DNA of 64,000 nt from Bog-473 sp963828825 (GCA_963828825.1 CAWHGF010000004.1:682001-746000); one strand, 5' to 3'; shown: positions 9,405 to 18,827, numbered from the stretch's first letter. Program-made: numbers and translations. The notes: generated by a model from the letters alone, not told the origin.

Positions 9405-9552
9405 TCTACGTGGCTGCCGGCATAGAGCCTGAACAACAGAGCCACCTGGTCTCCCTTCGAGCGCCAGTCAGTTGAGGTTCCTCTTTCTCTGGCCGGTACA
9501 GCCCCCCGCCCGTGGCAACGTTCCCGACCAATCCGGAGGATACCACTTTTTG

Positions 9553-9570
9553 TTTGCGTGGGCAAGCAAA
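9553..9570. promoter_or_regulatory. Candidate MarR operator, TTTGC-N8-GCAAA
   Basis: A perfect 5-bp inverted repeat with an 8-base spacer, in the divergent gap between the epimerase (minus) and the isochorismatase remnant (plus), 66-83 bases before the latter's GTG. The same TTGC-N8-GCAA arrangement, with the spacer also ending in AA, recurs just before the MarR gene at 10,823. Confidence 0.5.
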
Positions 9571-9635
9571 TCGGTTAGGCTGCCGAATCGTACGGCAACC
9601 AGCCTGGCCGTCCTTGCATGAGAGGAGCCACGAAC

Positions 9636-10251
9636 GTGACGAGTGAATCGATGCGTGATCCGGAAACCGATCCCTTGCTCACACCGCAGAATTGCGCGCT
9701 CCTCGTCATCGACTACCAGCCGAGCCAGTTTGCGACGGTGACATCGATCGATCGCGATCTGCTGGCTCGGAACATCGTGTCAGTGGCGCGGCTCGCCAAG
9801 ACCTACGGGCTTCCGATCGTGCTCTCGACCGTGAATGTCGTCGCCAACGGGCAACCTCCGACGATCCCGGAACTGAGGAGACTCCTCTCCGACTTAATCG
9901 AGATCGACCGCACCCAGATCAACTCCTGGGAGGACAGCGATTTCCGACAGGCAGTCGAGGCGACGGGCCGGAAGAAGCCGTTGATGACAGCGCTGTGGAC
10001 GGAGGTGCGCCTGGCCTTCCCGGCTTTGGACGCGCTCCGCGAGGGCTAAGAGGTGTTCCCGGTCGTCGATGCAGTGGGCGGGACCACCCCGGAGGCGCAC
10101 CGGGCGGGGCTCGAGCGCATCGTCCAGGCGCGCACAGCCCATCGGCTGGGTATCCCTGGCCTGCGAGTTGCAACGCGACTGGGCTCGGACGGCTACCGTC
10201 CCCGAAGTGGTCGACATCGTGCTCACTTCTCGGCTCACCAAAGGGCTCTGA
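9636..10251 (+). pseudogene. Isochorismatase-family cysteine hydrolase, inactivated
   Basis: About 205 residues would be expected. The start is a GTG at 9636, 8 bases after AGAGGAG. The N-terminal half is typical (CALLVIDYQPSQF, with the catalytic Asp). Three lesions are present. The catalytic Cys of the ALWTEVC motif is Arg (CGC at 10008-10010). A TAA stop at 10047-10049 replaces the Tyr of EGYEVFPVVDAVGG, and the frame continues normally after it. A further frameshift near 10,133 moves to the frame encoding QPIGWVSLACELQRDW, which ends at 10251. Substitutions plus an indel argue for true decay. It was probably a cytosolic hydrolase controlled by the MarR protein downstream. Confidence 0.85.
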
Positions 10252-10324
10252 ACCGCTGCGTCGATCGACGCTGCTTCCTCCCGTGCCTCGCCTTCCGGGC
10301 ACTGTTCGCTGGATAGTCGAGGCG

Positions 10325-10807
10325 CTACCTCGGCACTCGAGGTTCGGCGGGCGTGTCCTCGAGGTGGGCGGCCACTTCGGACAAGGCTCTCGCGACTGTC
10401 TCAATGGTCGAAGCATCGAGGTGGTCGAAGAAGCGACTCCGAACGCTCGCGAGGTGTACCGGCCATGCCGATTTCAGTTTGGCCATGCCCTGGGGAGTGA
10501 GCCTCGCGACATTGCCCCGTGCGTCGGAGGAGCTTGCCGTCTTCGTCACGAGGCCACGCGATTGGAGATCGTCCACCAGGCGGGTCATGCGGCTCGCCGA
10601 CAGGTCGGTCGCGCTGGCGAGGTCTGCCATCCGCAGCTCTCGATTGGGAGCTTCGGAAAGGTGCATAATCGTCGTGTAGCCGCTCGCCGTGAGGCCAGCA
10701 TCCCTGATCAGGTCGCTGTCGAGATGTCGCGGGATGACTTTGACAATTCGCATGACTGCTCGCCAAAGCTCTTCCTCGGTCGGTGAGAGTGGCTCGACGG
10801 TGGCCAT
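10325..10807 (-). CDS. MarR-family transcriptional regulator
   Basis: Winged-helix dimeric repressor of about 160 residues. The HTH and wing are clear: LRMADLASATDLSASRMTRL, then DDLQSRGLVTK and a wing with SSSDARG. Helices on either side would form the dimer. I choose the ATG at 10807 over the GTG or ATG nine codons upstream, because the palindromic operator at 10,823-10,838 would otherwise lie inside the coding start. Likely represses itself and the isochorismatase/epimerase divergent promoter, and responds to a small aromatic or lipophilic ligand, as is common in the family. Confidence 0.85.
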   Translation of the reverse strand: MATVEPLSPTEEELWRAVMRIVKVIPRHLDSDLIRDAGLTASGYTTIMHLSEAPNRELRMADLASATDLSASRMTRLVDDLQSRGLVTKTASSSDARGNVARLTPQGMAKLKSAWPVHLASVRSRFFDHLDASTIETVARALSEVAAHLEDTPAEPRVPR

Positions 10808-10822
10808 GCCCTCCACAATAAC

Positions 10823-10838
10823 TTGCTTCTCCAAGCAA
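10823..10838. promoter_or_regulatory. Candidate autoregulatory MarR operator, TTGC-N8-GCAA
   Basis: Inverted repeat TTGC and GCAA with an 8-base spacer (TTCTCCAA), 16-31 bases upstream of the chosen MarR start, where it would block the promoter or early transcription. It matches the site at 9,553-9,570 in repeat arms, spacing and the AA before the second arm. Confidence 0.5.
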
Positions 10839-11062
10839 TCATTGGAATAGGCGGCGCCTCTTGAGGCACGCTATCGGAGGCCCAAGCATCGGATTTCGGC
10901 GATGGCGAAGTGGAGTTACACACCCGATTCCTCTTCCTTCCCTACCACCATGCAGCCACCAGGGCCCTCCTCCTGATTGGACGGTGCCCCTGTTGACCGC
11001 CGACACCGAGAGGCCGGCCCGACGCAGCTCGCGCGTCCGGCGGAAGACAGTCGCGTCAGCCT

Positions 11063-11692
11063 CTACCTGCGGGCGGCCGCGACCTGCCAGGCCATGGCTC
11101 CCGCGGGGTCCCAGGTGATGTCGATGACGGCGGACTCGATGGACTCGATTCTCCATCCCACGGAAAACGCGACACGAATCTCGTCTTGCGTCACCCGGCG
11201 TGGCCCCCAGTCACCCGGCTGGCGATCGCTGAAGCAGAGCATGTGATAGCGACCACCCGGGGGGATTACTTCTGCCAGGCTGGCGACGTAGCGCTCGCGC
11301 TCCCCGTCATCGAGGACATGGAAGAGCCCGCAGTCGAGCACAGTGTCGAACTGTTCACCCAGATCAGCGAGGCGAAGAGCATCTGCGACGACGAAGCGTG
11401 CCTCCACGCCCCGTTCGGCCCCCTTCGTCCTGGCCAGCTCGACGGCTCGAGTCGACATGTCGATCCCCACCGTTTCGTGTCCGAGCAGGGCCGCCATAAG
11501 GGCGTGCTCGCCGGTGCCACAGCCGACATCGAGCACACGGCCCACCAGCTCCCCGGCCGTGGCCAGGTGCTCGAAAGCTGGCTGGGGTCGGCCAATGTCC
11601 CACGCAGCGATGCCGGCCACGTAGATGGCATCGAAGTCGTGGGGTGGACGGGATGAGCGCCCTTCGGGAGGAGGCGTGGAACGGCCATTCAC
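11063..11692 (-). CDS. Class I SAM-dependent methyltransferase
   Basis: About 209 residues with a standard SAM-binding fold: motif I VLDVGCGTGEHAL, post-I VGIDMSTRAVELA, motif II VVADALRL, and motif III near IPPGGRYHMLCFSD. The short N-terminal segment DFDAIYVAGIAAWDIGRPQPAF, with its DIGRPQ signature, resembles the TehB/thiopurine group, which methylates small toxic molecules. The start is taken as the GTG at 11692; no strong ribosome binding site is visible. It is divergent from the YunG-like gene with overlapping upstream sequence. Confidence 0.8.
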   Translation of the reverse strand: MNGRSTPPPEGRSSRPPHDFDAIYVAGIAAWDIGRPQPAFEHLATAGELVGRVLDVGCGTGEHALMAALLGHETVGIDMSTRAVELARTKGAERGVEARFVVADALRLADLGEQFDTVLDCGLFHVLDDGERERYVASLAEVIPPGGRYHMLCFSDRQPGDWGPRRVTQDEIRVAFSVGWRIESIESAVIDITWDPAGAMAWQVAAARR

Positions 11693-11867
11693 GCAGACGT
11701 GACTACCACAGTGGCCACCGACACGCCGGAGTGAAGACCGGCAGACCACCTTTCGCACGAATCGATTGACCGGTTTCGCCGTCGTTTCGAGCGGTCGACG
11801 AGGGACGTCCCCTCGGACTGCCCCGTCGCCCGCAGGACGATCCCCAAGACCGGTGTTAACTGGGTCA

Positions 11868-12311
11868 ATGGAGAACCTCCCCGGCGAGAGGAACGATGTG
11901 GTCACGCTCGAGGCTCTCCATACCGCTATCAGGTCGTCTTGGAGTGTCGAGACCTGCGACCCGAGCGACGTAGCGGAATGGACGGCCGAAAACCCGTCTC
12001 GAGGTCAATGTGCGGTTACCGCCCTGGTCGTACACGACCTGCTCGGCGGCCAGCTGCTCGAGGCCGAGGTGCACTTCCAAGACGGCTCACGACAGGGATT
12101 CCACTACTGGAACCGACTGGCTGGGATCGATGTAGACCTCACCAGGGAGCAATTCACGAGCGAGGAAGTTCTGCAAGAACCGCGGGTGATCGAACGCGCA
12201 CCCGAATTCCCCTGGCGGGCCCAGAAGCAATACCTGGCATATCGAAAACGTGTCGATGCGGCGTTGCAGATGCAAGCACCCGGGCGTCGTGTCGACCTGT
12301 CGCAGAGCTAG
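11868..12311 (+). CDS. YunG-like conserved protein
   Basis: Residues from LHTAIRSSW onward match the YunG-type domain: a Trp-rich N-terminus, the RGQCAVTALVVHDLLGG segment with a Cys, a DGSRQGFHYWNR stretch, and the DVDLTREQF motif. The layout, with conserved Cys and His, resembles papain-like folds, but no enzyme activity is established for the family. Two starts are possible: ATG at 11868, or GTG at 11898 with a better GAGAGG site. The domain starts after both. It stands alone between a methyltransferase and a SnoaL remnant. Confidence 0.65.
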   Translation: MENLPGERNDVVTLEALHTAIRSSWSVETCDPSDVAEWTAENPSRGQCAVTALVVHDLLGGQLLEAEVHFQDGSRQGFHYWNRLAGIDVDLTREQFTSEEVLQEPRVIERAPEFPWRAQKQYLAYRKRVDAALQMQAPGRRVDLSQS

Positions 12312-12488
12312 GCAATGGCAGGTCCAATGCCAACAGAGCCTGACAGATTGCTACGCCGATTCACCGGGAAGCGGTCTCTTAAGGGGAGTATCGCTGTGAG
12401 CGTCTCGTCGCCGGCGAGAACGTGAGCCCGTGGCCCGAGGGCCTAGCATGGCGGCAACACGGACATATCGCCGAGGGAGAAGCATCTG

Positions 12489-12886
12489 ATGTCCGATGAC
12501 AGACTGGAAATGGTTCAAACCTTCTTCACGCGCTACTTCGACGGCCACGTCGACGAAGCGGTGGCACTTCTGGAACCCAGTGTCGTGTACCACCTCCCGG
12601 GCCGGACTGGCCCGACGGGCGACTTCGTGGGCCCGACCGCTGTGGCCGAGCACCTCCAGAACTTCCTGAAGCTGACGGAAGGCTCGATCGACGTACTCAG
12701 TTGGGATGATTGGCTCATCGGCACCACCGATATCGCCAGCGTCGTGCGCCTGCATCTCCAACGGCCGGGACGGATCCAAGAGTTCCGCGTTGTCTTCTCG
12801 TCGAGGTCTCCCCCAACGTAAAGATCGCACGCGTGGAGTGCTTCTACAGCGATCCGGAAGCCTTCGAACGCTTCTTCTCGTGGTGA
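12489..12886 (+). pseudogene. SnoaL/NTF2-like protein, frameshifted near its end
   Basis: Small alpha+beta barrel protein of the SnoaL/ketosteroid-isomerase fold. The first 100 residues are normal (VQTFFTRYFDGHVDEAVALL, then VYHLPGRTGP). The frame then runs to a stop at 12821, while a frame shifted near 12,797 continues as LVEVSPNVKIARVECFYSDP and ends at 12886 with FFSW, giving the expected length of about 132. The ATG at 12489 follows GAGGGAGA. One indel explains the break. The shortened protein would lack the last strands of the barrel. Confidence 0.7.
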
Positions 12887-13177
12887 GGGCAGGTCGCAGG
12901 CGCCAGCCAACGTACAAGCGAAACTCGGCAGCGTCGTCGCTCAGCCAGTAAAGGGGCGGCCTTTCCCTGCGCCAATCATGCCGTGCCGTGAGGATGGCGG
13001 GTACAGATGCCACTGCCCTGATCCGGCCAGCTGAAGGAGCCACAAGACGATCAATCCGCCACCATGGCTGCCATAGTCCCTGGTAGTCAGGGGCGCCTTG
13101 CGATTCGTCAGCCTTCCGAGCTGCGCACGACCCTGCACCATTTTGTCAAGCACCGAGGTTGAAACGCCGATTGCCTC

Positions 13178-14701
13178 TTGGTGGTGCATACGTTGGAAAT
13201 CATCTTGGGCCTTGTCTCGGTGGCGAGCTTGGTGATTGTGGTGCTCGGCAACATCGAACACGTCAACACGATCGCCCTCGCGCTTGTCGGGGCCACGCTG
13301 TTGGCGGCGACCGCTCGCATGGCCTTGTCGTTGCGCAAACAAAGGGCTCTCAATGAGTCACGCCAGCACCTGGCGGTAACCGACGAGCTCACCGGGCTCG
13401 GTAACCGCCGACGGCTCCTCGACGAGCTCGAGGAGGCCCTGGCCGCCCTGTCCTACGAAGGCCCTCAGGTCGGCAACCTGGCCCTGCTCCTGATCGACCT
13501 GGATCATTTCAAGGAGATCAACGACTCCTTCGGTCACCACACCGGGGATGCGCTGTTGCGCCAGATCGGCCCCCGCATTCGCCAGGTCGTCCGTCACAGC
13601 GACCTGGTGGCGCGCCTCGGCGGCGACGAGTTCGCCGTCCTTCTTCACGGTGCGGACACCTTCAAGGCCGCGAAGGTGGCACAGCGTATCTCGACATTGC
13701 TCGAAGAGCCGATCGACGTTGGTACAGCGAGCCTGCGTGTCGGGGCGAGTATCGGCGTGGCGCTGGCGCCAGAACATGCCCTGAGTTCTACCGATCTGCT
13801 GCGCTGCGCGGACATCGCCATGTACCGGGCCAAGAACGAGCGCGGGTCTTTCGACGTCTACGAGGCCGCCCTCGACGACGAGGCTGACCGATTCGCTCTC
13901 ATCGAGGACCTGCGCCAGGCCATGGCCAACGGCTCACTCGCACTGCACTACCAGCCGGAGATCGACCTACGGACGGGCAGGGTGGTCACCGTGGAAGCGT
14001 TCCTGCGTTGGCCCCATCCAACCCTCGGCCTCATCCCTCCCGAGCACCTCTTGGCCCTGGCCGAGGAGAGCGGGCTCATCCACCCCTTGACCACATGGGT
14101 CTTCGACCAAGCGGTCGCTGATTGTGCCCGGTGGTGGCGCGAGGGGCACCAAGTGGCCGTCGCGGTCAATCTGCTGGCCACCGACCTCTTGGATTCGGCA
14201 CTGCCGCAGCGAATGGGCGCGCTCTTGAATAATGTTGGCCTGGGGTCGGAGGCCCTCGTCCTTGAGATCACCGAGCGGATGGTCATGGCCGACCTGACCC
14301 GGTCCAAGCGCGTCATTCAGAGCCTGGCGGACTCGGGAATTATGGTCTCGATCGATGATTTCGGCACCGGGTTCTCGTCGCTCTCGCACCTGAGCGACCT
14401 TGCTGTCGGCGAGGTCAAGCTGGATCGCACGTTCACGTCACGCCTCCAGCTCGGTGAGGCAGACACGCGAGATGAGAACCTCGTCCGCTCGGTCATCGAC
14501 CTCGGCCACGCGCTCGGGTTGCGCGTGGTTGCCGAGGGTATCGAGCGGCTCGACTTCGTCAATGTTCTGGCTAGCCTCGGGTGCGACTCGGGACAGGGTT
14601 TCGCGATTCAGGCTCCGTGTCGAGCCGCAAAGATCGACTTCGCCGGGTTGACGGGATCGCAGGATGTCGCAGGAGCCGCGGCCACCAGTCCTCGTGGCTA
14701 A
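13178..14701 (+). CDS. Membrane GGDEF-EAL protein (c-di-GMP synthesis and breakdown)
   Basis: Two N-terminal membrane helices (about 8-25 and 31-48) lead to a GGDEF domain with an intact active site (GGDEF, 148-152) and an I-site RxxD (Arg139, Asp142) for product inhibition. The EAL domain follows, with EAF (273-275) in place of EAL but keeping the catalytic Glu. Asn331, the DDFGTGFSSL loop (393-402), Lys414 and AEGIE are all present. Both activities could therefore be functional. There is no extracellular sensor domain, so control is likely by partner proteins or the membrane. The start is TTG at 13178 or one of the GTG codons just after it. A PilZ-bearing glycosyltransferase at 30-32 kb is a possible target. 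Confidence 0.9.
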   Translation: MVVHTLEIILGLVSVASLVIVVLGNIEHVNTIALALVGATLLAATARMALSLRKQRALNESRQHLAVTDELTGLGNRRRLLDELEEALAALSYEGPQVGNLALLLIDLDHFKEINDSFGHHTGDALLRQIGPRIRQVVRHSDLVARLGGDEFAVLLHGADTFKAAKVAQRISTLLEEPIDVGTASLRVGASIGVALAPEHALSSTDLLRCADIAMYRAKNERGSFDVYEAALDDEADRFALIEDLRQAMANGSLALHYQPEIDLRTGRVVTVEAFLRWPHPTLGLIPPEHLLALAEESGLIHPLTTWVFDQAVADCARWWREGHQVAVAVNLLATDLLDSALPQRMGALLNNVGLGSEALVLEITERMVMADLTRSKRVIQSLADSGIMVSIDDFGTGFSSLSHLSDLAVGEVKLDRTFTSRLQLGEADTRDENLVRSVIDLGHALGLRVVAEGIERLDFVNVLASLGCDSGQGFAIQAPCRAAKIDFAGLTGSQDVAGAAATSPRG

Positions 14702-14818
14702 AGCCGGACCCGAGGTCTGTCGCGCGTTTGGGGACCGAGCGGCGTACCGGCGGAGGGGTCTCCCTAAATCCTCGTCGGACGTCCGATCGTCGGCGAAACT
14801 GCTGAGCCTTGCGTCTCG

Positions 14819-16276
14819 TCATGGTGTTCCGAACCAGTTAGTCAGGGCGTCACGCAATCCGGTATCCGTACCGTCCCCCACCCAGGCGACATATCCGTCG
14901 GGCCGGATCAACACGGCTGTAGGAGCGGTGACCTCGCCAAGTACCGGAAGCTCCCACGGGCCGACATACTCAGCATCGATCAGCTGGACCCGGTCAGCCC
15001 ACGGCGTGATCTCAACGCGCCCCCGCTCACCGAGGTTGAGCAGCACCGGCTTGGCCTTGTGCAGCAGCGTGAAGACCCGCAGCGGGCCGTCGGCGGCCAC
15101 GAGGTCCAGATCCGGCATGCGGCGTCCGAGCAGGGGGTGGCCCTCGCCGAGGTCGTAATGAATGTCCAGCCCCGAGATGATCCCGGCGAGCCGTTTTCGA
15201 GGCTCGTCCATGACCGCCAACTCCGACACCATATCGACCAGGGCCTTGATGCGGCCGTCCGGGCGCTGCAGTACGCCCTGAGCCATCGTGTGCTGAAGCG
15301 CGCGGGCAGCGACCGGGTGGCGCTCGTCCTGATACGTGTCCAGGAGGCTCTCCGGGGACGTCCGGTTGACCACCTGAGCCAGCTTCCATCCCAGATTTAC
15401 CGCATCCTGCACACCGAGGCTGAGGCCCTGTCCTCCCGCCGGGTAGTGCACGTGTGCCGAGTCGCCGGCGAGTAGCACCCTTCTGTCGCGGTAGGAGGCC
15501 GCCTGACGTGTCATGTCGGTGAACCTGGAGATCCACGTGGGACTGTGGATCCCGAAGTCGGTGCCGTACACGGCGCTGAGCGCCTCGCTCAGATCGCGCA
15601 GGGTGGGCTCGCTGCTCGGTCCGAGCTGTTGCTCGGTCACGATCACGCGGAACGTCTTGCCGTCCTCCAACCTTTGAAGGGCGTGGATGCCCGTAGCGTC
15701 GTGACGAATGCCCCGAGGCGGTTCCTCGGTCACCTCGACCTCGGCGATGAGGTTGCTCCTGGTCGGATCCCACCCCGGGAATTCGATGCCGGCCGCTCTA
15801 CGGATAACGCTGCGTCCACCGTCGCACCCGACGAGATACTGCGCCCGCAGCGACTCGCCGTCGGACAGCTCGACCTCGACGCCCGCGTCGTCCTGCGCGA
15901 AGCCCGTCGCCTCACATCCGTAGTAGATCCGCACTGAGAGCTCGGCGATCCAGGCGGCCATGATCCGCTCGATCTGGGTCTGCCAAATCCCGAGCGAATA
16001 CGGATGGCGCGTCGGGAAGTCGCTCATGTCCAACACGGTCGTGCCGATCATCGCGGCCTGAGCCACCTGACCCTCCGCGAGGAACCGATCAGCGACCCCA
16101 CGCTGATCCAGCACTTCGATCGTGCGCGAGTGAAAACCACCGGCCCGTGAGCCGACGAGCACGTGATCGGAACGCCGCTCGACGATCGCGACGTCGACTT
16201 TCGCCAACGCCAACTCAACCGCCAACATCATCCCCGTCGGACCACCTCCGGCGATCACCACCGCATGCTTGGCCAT
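14819..16276 (-). CDS. FAD-dependent aromatic-ring monooxygenase (PheA/TfdB type)
   Basis: Flavoprotein hydroxylase of about 485 residues that would use NAD(P)H and O2 to hydroxylate an aromatic or polyketide substrate. The FAD-binding site is at the start (IAGGGPTGMML), the DG motif reads VGCDGGRSVIRRAAG, and the third motif is LAGDSAHVHYPAGGQGLSLG. The C-terminal 130 residues fit the thioredoxin-like domain of this family. The ATG at 16276 follows an AGGAGGGG site. The gene stands alone. A broken thioesterase follows upstream on the same strand after a 236-base gap. Confidence 0.85.
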   Translation of the reverse strand: MAKHAVVIAGGGPTGMMLAVELALAKVDVAIVERRSDHVLVGSRAGGFHSRTIEVLDQRGVADRFLAEGQVAQAAMIGTTVLDMSDFPTRHPYSLGIWQTQIERIMAAWIAELSVRIYYGCEATGFAQDDAGVEVELSDGESLRAQYLVGCDGGRSVIRRAAGIEFPGWDPTRSNLIAEVEVTEEPPRGIRHDATGIHALQRLEDGKTFRVIVTEQQLGPSSEPTLRDLSEALSAVYGTDFGIHSPTWISRFTDMTRQAASYRDRRVLLAGDSAHVHYPAGGQGLSLGVQDAVNLGWKLAQVVNRTSPESLLDTYQDERHPVAARALQHTMAQGVLQRPDGRIKALVDMVSELAVMDEPRKRLAGIISGLDIHYDLGEGHPLLGRRMPDLDLVAADGPLRVFTLLHKAKPVLLNLGERGRVEITPWADRVQLIDAEYVGPWELPVLGEVTAPTAVLIRPDGYVAWVGDGTDTGLRDALTNWFGTP

Positions 16277-16512
16277 ACGCCACCCCTCCTCTTTCCGTGC
16301 GTTCTGGTTCGGGCCGGAGATTGTGCGCACCGACCGGCGCCTTGCTGCAAGCGCCTTGTGCGCGCTACATTGAGAATGGCGGGACGGAATTCTCCTTTCC
16401 TTGTTCGATGCGGACAAACAAGCCCTTTCCGATGATCGGGGCGTGCTCGATGGCCCGGACGATGGGGCAAACGGGGCAGCCAGCAGACGCACGAACTGGG
16501 TTAAGCCCGGTG

Positions 16513-16905
16513 TCACACGGCCTGGGTCTGGATGACGAGATGGACCGATCGATCCTGATCGTCGATCTGAACGACGATGTGCGATTTCCGGTGTGTACTG
16601 GCTTTCCGAATGCTCGTACGAGACCTGAGCGACACGCCACGGAAGAAGTTCGTCTTGGACTCAATCGTTGCCGTGGTCGCGCCCTCCGGCAGACTCACGT
16701 GCGCACAAACAGTTCCGACGGCGTCCGCCAGGTCCATGATGGCGCCACCATGGAGGATTCCGTCGGTGGTGCATCGCTCCGCGGACCAGGCCAGGGTACC
16801 AACCACGTTGCTGGCATCTGCAATCTCCAGATTGATGCCGGGTTCCTCGCTGAAGGGCATGAGACCAGGAGCGCTCTCAGTCGGCTAGAAGAGGGAGCTG
16901 GGCAT
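16513..16905 (-). pseudogene. PaaI-type hotdog thioesterase with stop at codon 7
   Basis: Hotdog-fold acyl-CoA thioesterase: LHGGAIMDLADAVGTVCAH is the active-site helix segment, and IESKTNFFRGV is the next strand. An excellent site, GGAGG, lies 7 bases before an ATG at 16905. That frame has TAG at 16885-16887 (codon 7) and then runs in phase into the thioesterase. Translation could restart at the ATG at 16860, which lacks a good site. Between about 16,590 and 16,625 a different frame fits the family better (VRAFGKPVHTGN), suggesting two small compensating indels. Probably non-functional. Confidence 0.65.
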
Positions 16906-16912
16906 CGTGGAT

Positions 16913-16917
16913 CCTCC
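16913..16917 (-). promoter_or_regulatory. Ribosome binding site that exposes the thioesterase nonsense codon
   Basis: GGAGG on the minus strand, 7 bases before the ATG at 16905. It identifies the original start and shows that the TAG at codon 7 interrupts the gene. Confidence 0.55.
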
Positions 16918-16971
16918 GCTCGCAATCGTCGACATTGAACTGCAGTTCTGCTAGATGATCCGTCTGAGAAG

Positions 16972-17388
16972 TCAGCCCGGCGGTTCCTGCACCGGAACAT
17001 CAGCAAGGGGAAGGACATATCCGAAGAAGGCGACGAGCGCCCCAACGAACATCAGCCCCATGCCTGTCAGCCTCCAAGGGTGCGACACAGACAGCATCCC
17101 GCCGCCGGCGCCAAGCACAAGCCCGACGAGGCCGACCTGCGCGCCGAGGCGCACGAACCTCGCCCCATCGAGAACCGCAATGAGGATGGCCAGCGCCCCG
17201 ATCGCCAGTAGCCCCCCGAGAACAGCGTGGGCGACGTACACACCCCTGCTCTGCGGAGGTAGCCACTGATCGGGTCGTCTGACCGGGACGAGCACCAAGC
17301 ACGCCACACCGAGCGCGAACTCGATGCCGATGCCGATCATCATGACGAACCAAACCCAGCGCGCGATCATGGGTGTGCTCTCGTTCAC
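16972..17388 (-). CDS. Four-helix membrane protein of unknown function
   Basis: 138 residues with four hydrophobic segments at about 12-35, 52-73, 82-100 and 108-128, and short polar loops. The helices are rich in Gly, Ala, Leu and Val, with no charged motif inside the membrane and no signature I recognise. Start GTG at 17388; an ATG at codon 7 is an alternative. It sits between the thioesterase remnant and the MFS exporter on the same strand, about 110 bases from the latter, so they may share a transcript. Confidence 0.6.
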   Translation of the reverse strand: MNESTPMIARWVWFVMMIGIGIEFALGVACLVLVPVRRPDQWLPPQSRGVYVAHAVLGGLLAIGALAILIAVLDGARFVRLGAQVGLVGLVLGAGGGMLSVSHPWRLTGMGLMFVGALVAFFGYVLPLADVPVQEPPG

Positions 17389-17498
17389 TCCGGCATCAAG
17401 AGGAAAGGGCCTTCTTCGTCCGAATCGTCGGCGGCCGTATGGCCCATCTTTTCATAACGCTCGGAACGCGTGCTCAATCTTCTCAGCGTCGACGACGA

Positions 17499-18827
17499 CT
17501 ACTCACGCTGTGCGTGGCCAGCGTGACCTTCCCGGTGGTGACCCAGGTCGACTCCCTTCCCTCCGCTCGTCGCCATCTCATCCATTCGCAGGACGGCGAA
17601 CGAAAGGACTGACAGAACCGCGAGACCGATCGAACAGACGAGCACAGACCGGAAGATGCCAAAGTACTGAGAGGAGATGCCGACACCGATGACGGGGATC
17701 GTGAGCCCCAAGTAGCACAGCACGAAATACGAGGAAATGACCTGTCCTCTTCTCTCCGCCGGAGCCAACCGGTTGGCGGTCGAGAGACTCCCCATGAAGA
17801 CGCAGCCGACCGCGATCCCCCCTGCGGCGGTACCCGCCAAAAAGAGCCCCATTGAGGCCTGCGACAACCCAGCGACAATGAGGGCGAGGACCGAGAGGAA
17901 GAGCGCGAGGCCGAAAGAGATGACCTTGCGGTCCTCCAGGCGACCCGCGCCGACCTCAGTGATCGCGGCTATACCGAACAACATGAATACCACTACGCCC
18001 GCGATGGCGTAATTGTCCTGATGCAGGACAACGCGGAGAAACGTTGGTGCCAACGCACTGAAGATCCCAAGCAGACCGAATGCCGTGAATCCAGCTATTC
18101 CGGCCGCCAAGAACTCGCGTCTTCCTGCGGCTGGGAGGCCGAAGCCGGCGAAGCGAAGGGACAGCGGTCGACGTGGCGACACGGTCTCGGGTACCGAGGC
18201 CACTGCAACGGCTCCAACCGCCAGCAAGACCAAGTACACCTCGAAGACGAGCACCGTCAGATTCGGCGCAAATTGCGCGAACAGACCGGCAACGAGGGGA
18301 CCGAGGCCGAGGCCGCCTATGTTGACGACTGTGGCGACAAGCGATGCCCGGCGCGGCTTTGCCGGCCCGAGCATTTCGGTCAATGCCGCAGTTCCGGTCC
18401 CCGTCATGAGGCCGGCAGAGAAGCCGGACAGCACTCGACCCACGAAGAGCCACCCGACCGATGACGCGGTGATGAACACGACGGTGCTCAGTGCGCTGAG
18501 AGCGAGAACGACCGCTAGTACCGGCCTCCGCCCGACCTGATCCGAGGCGCGTCCCGCGAACACAAGCGCGGTGAGCACACCTGCGGCGTAGACCGCGTAG
18601 ATGAAAGTGATTACTTCCGACGAAAAGTGCCACTGACTCTGGTAGATCACGTAAAGAGGGGTAGGTAGTGTCGTCCCCAGCATGATGGCGGCGAACACGT
18701 AGGCGATCAGCCAGAACGCCGCCTCGTTGGTCGCTCGTAGGTGCGGGCGATCAACGGCGATCGCCTCATCGAGGCAGTCGAAGCAGGGCTTCGCTACTCG
18801 CATCCCTCCATCGCTCCGTGCGGTCAC
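17499..18827 (-). CDS. MFS transporter, drug/metabolite exporter type
   Basis: 442 residues, about 12 helices, with the loop motif DQVGRRPVL after helix 2 and an antiporter-like segment in helix 5 (GGLGLGPLVAGLFAQ). A long cytosolic N-terminal tail precedes helix 1, and the C-terminus ends with a His-rich tail (DLGHHREGHAGH). The frame is intact. The GTG at 18827 follows GAGGGG with 8-base spacing. No regulator is adjacent. Substrate unknown; drug or metabolite efflux is the family expectation. Confidence 0.8.
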   Translation of the reverse strand: MTARSDGGMRVAKPCFDCLDEAIAVDRPHLRATNEAAFWLIAYVFAAIMLGTTLPTPLYVIYQSQWHFSSEVITFIYAVYAAGVLTALVFAGRASDQVGRRPVLAVVLALSALSTVVFITASSVGWLFVGRVLSGFSAGLMTGTGTAALTEMLGPAKPRRASLVATVVNIGGLGLGPLVAGLFAQFAPNLTVLVFEVYLVLLAVGAVAVASVPETVSPRRPLSLRFAGFGLPAAGRREFLAAGIAGFTAFGLLGIFSALAPTFLRVVLHQDNYAIAGVVVFMLFGIAAITEVGAGRLEDRKVISFGLALFLSVLALIVAGLSQASMGLFLAGTAAGGIAVGCVFMGSLSTANRLAPAERRGQVISSYFVLCYLGLTIPVIGVGISSQYFGIFRSVLVCSIGLAVLSVLSFAVLRMDEMATSGGKGVDLGHHREGHAGHAQRE

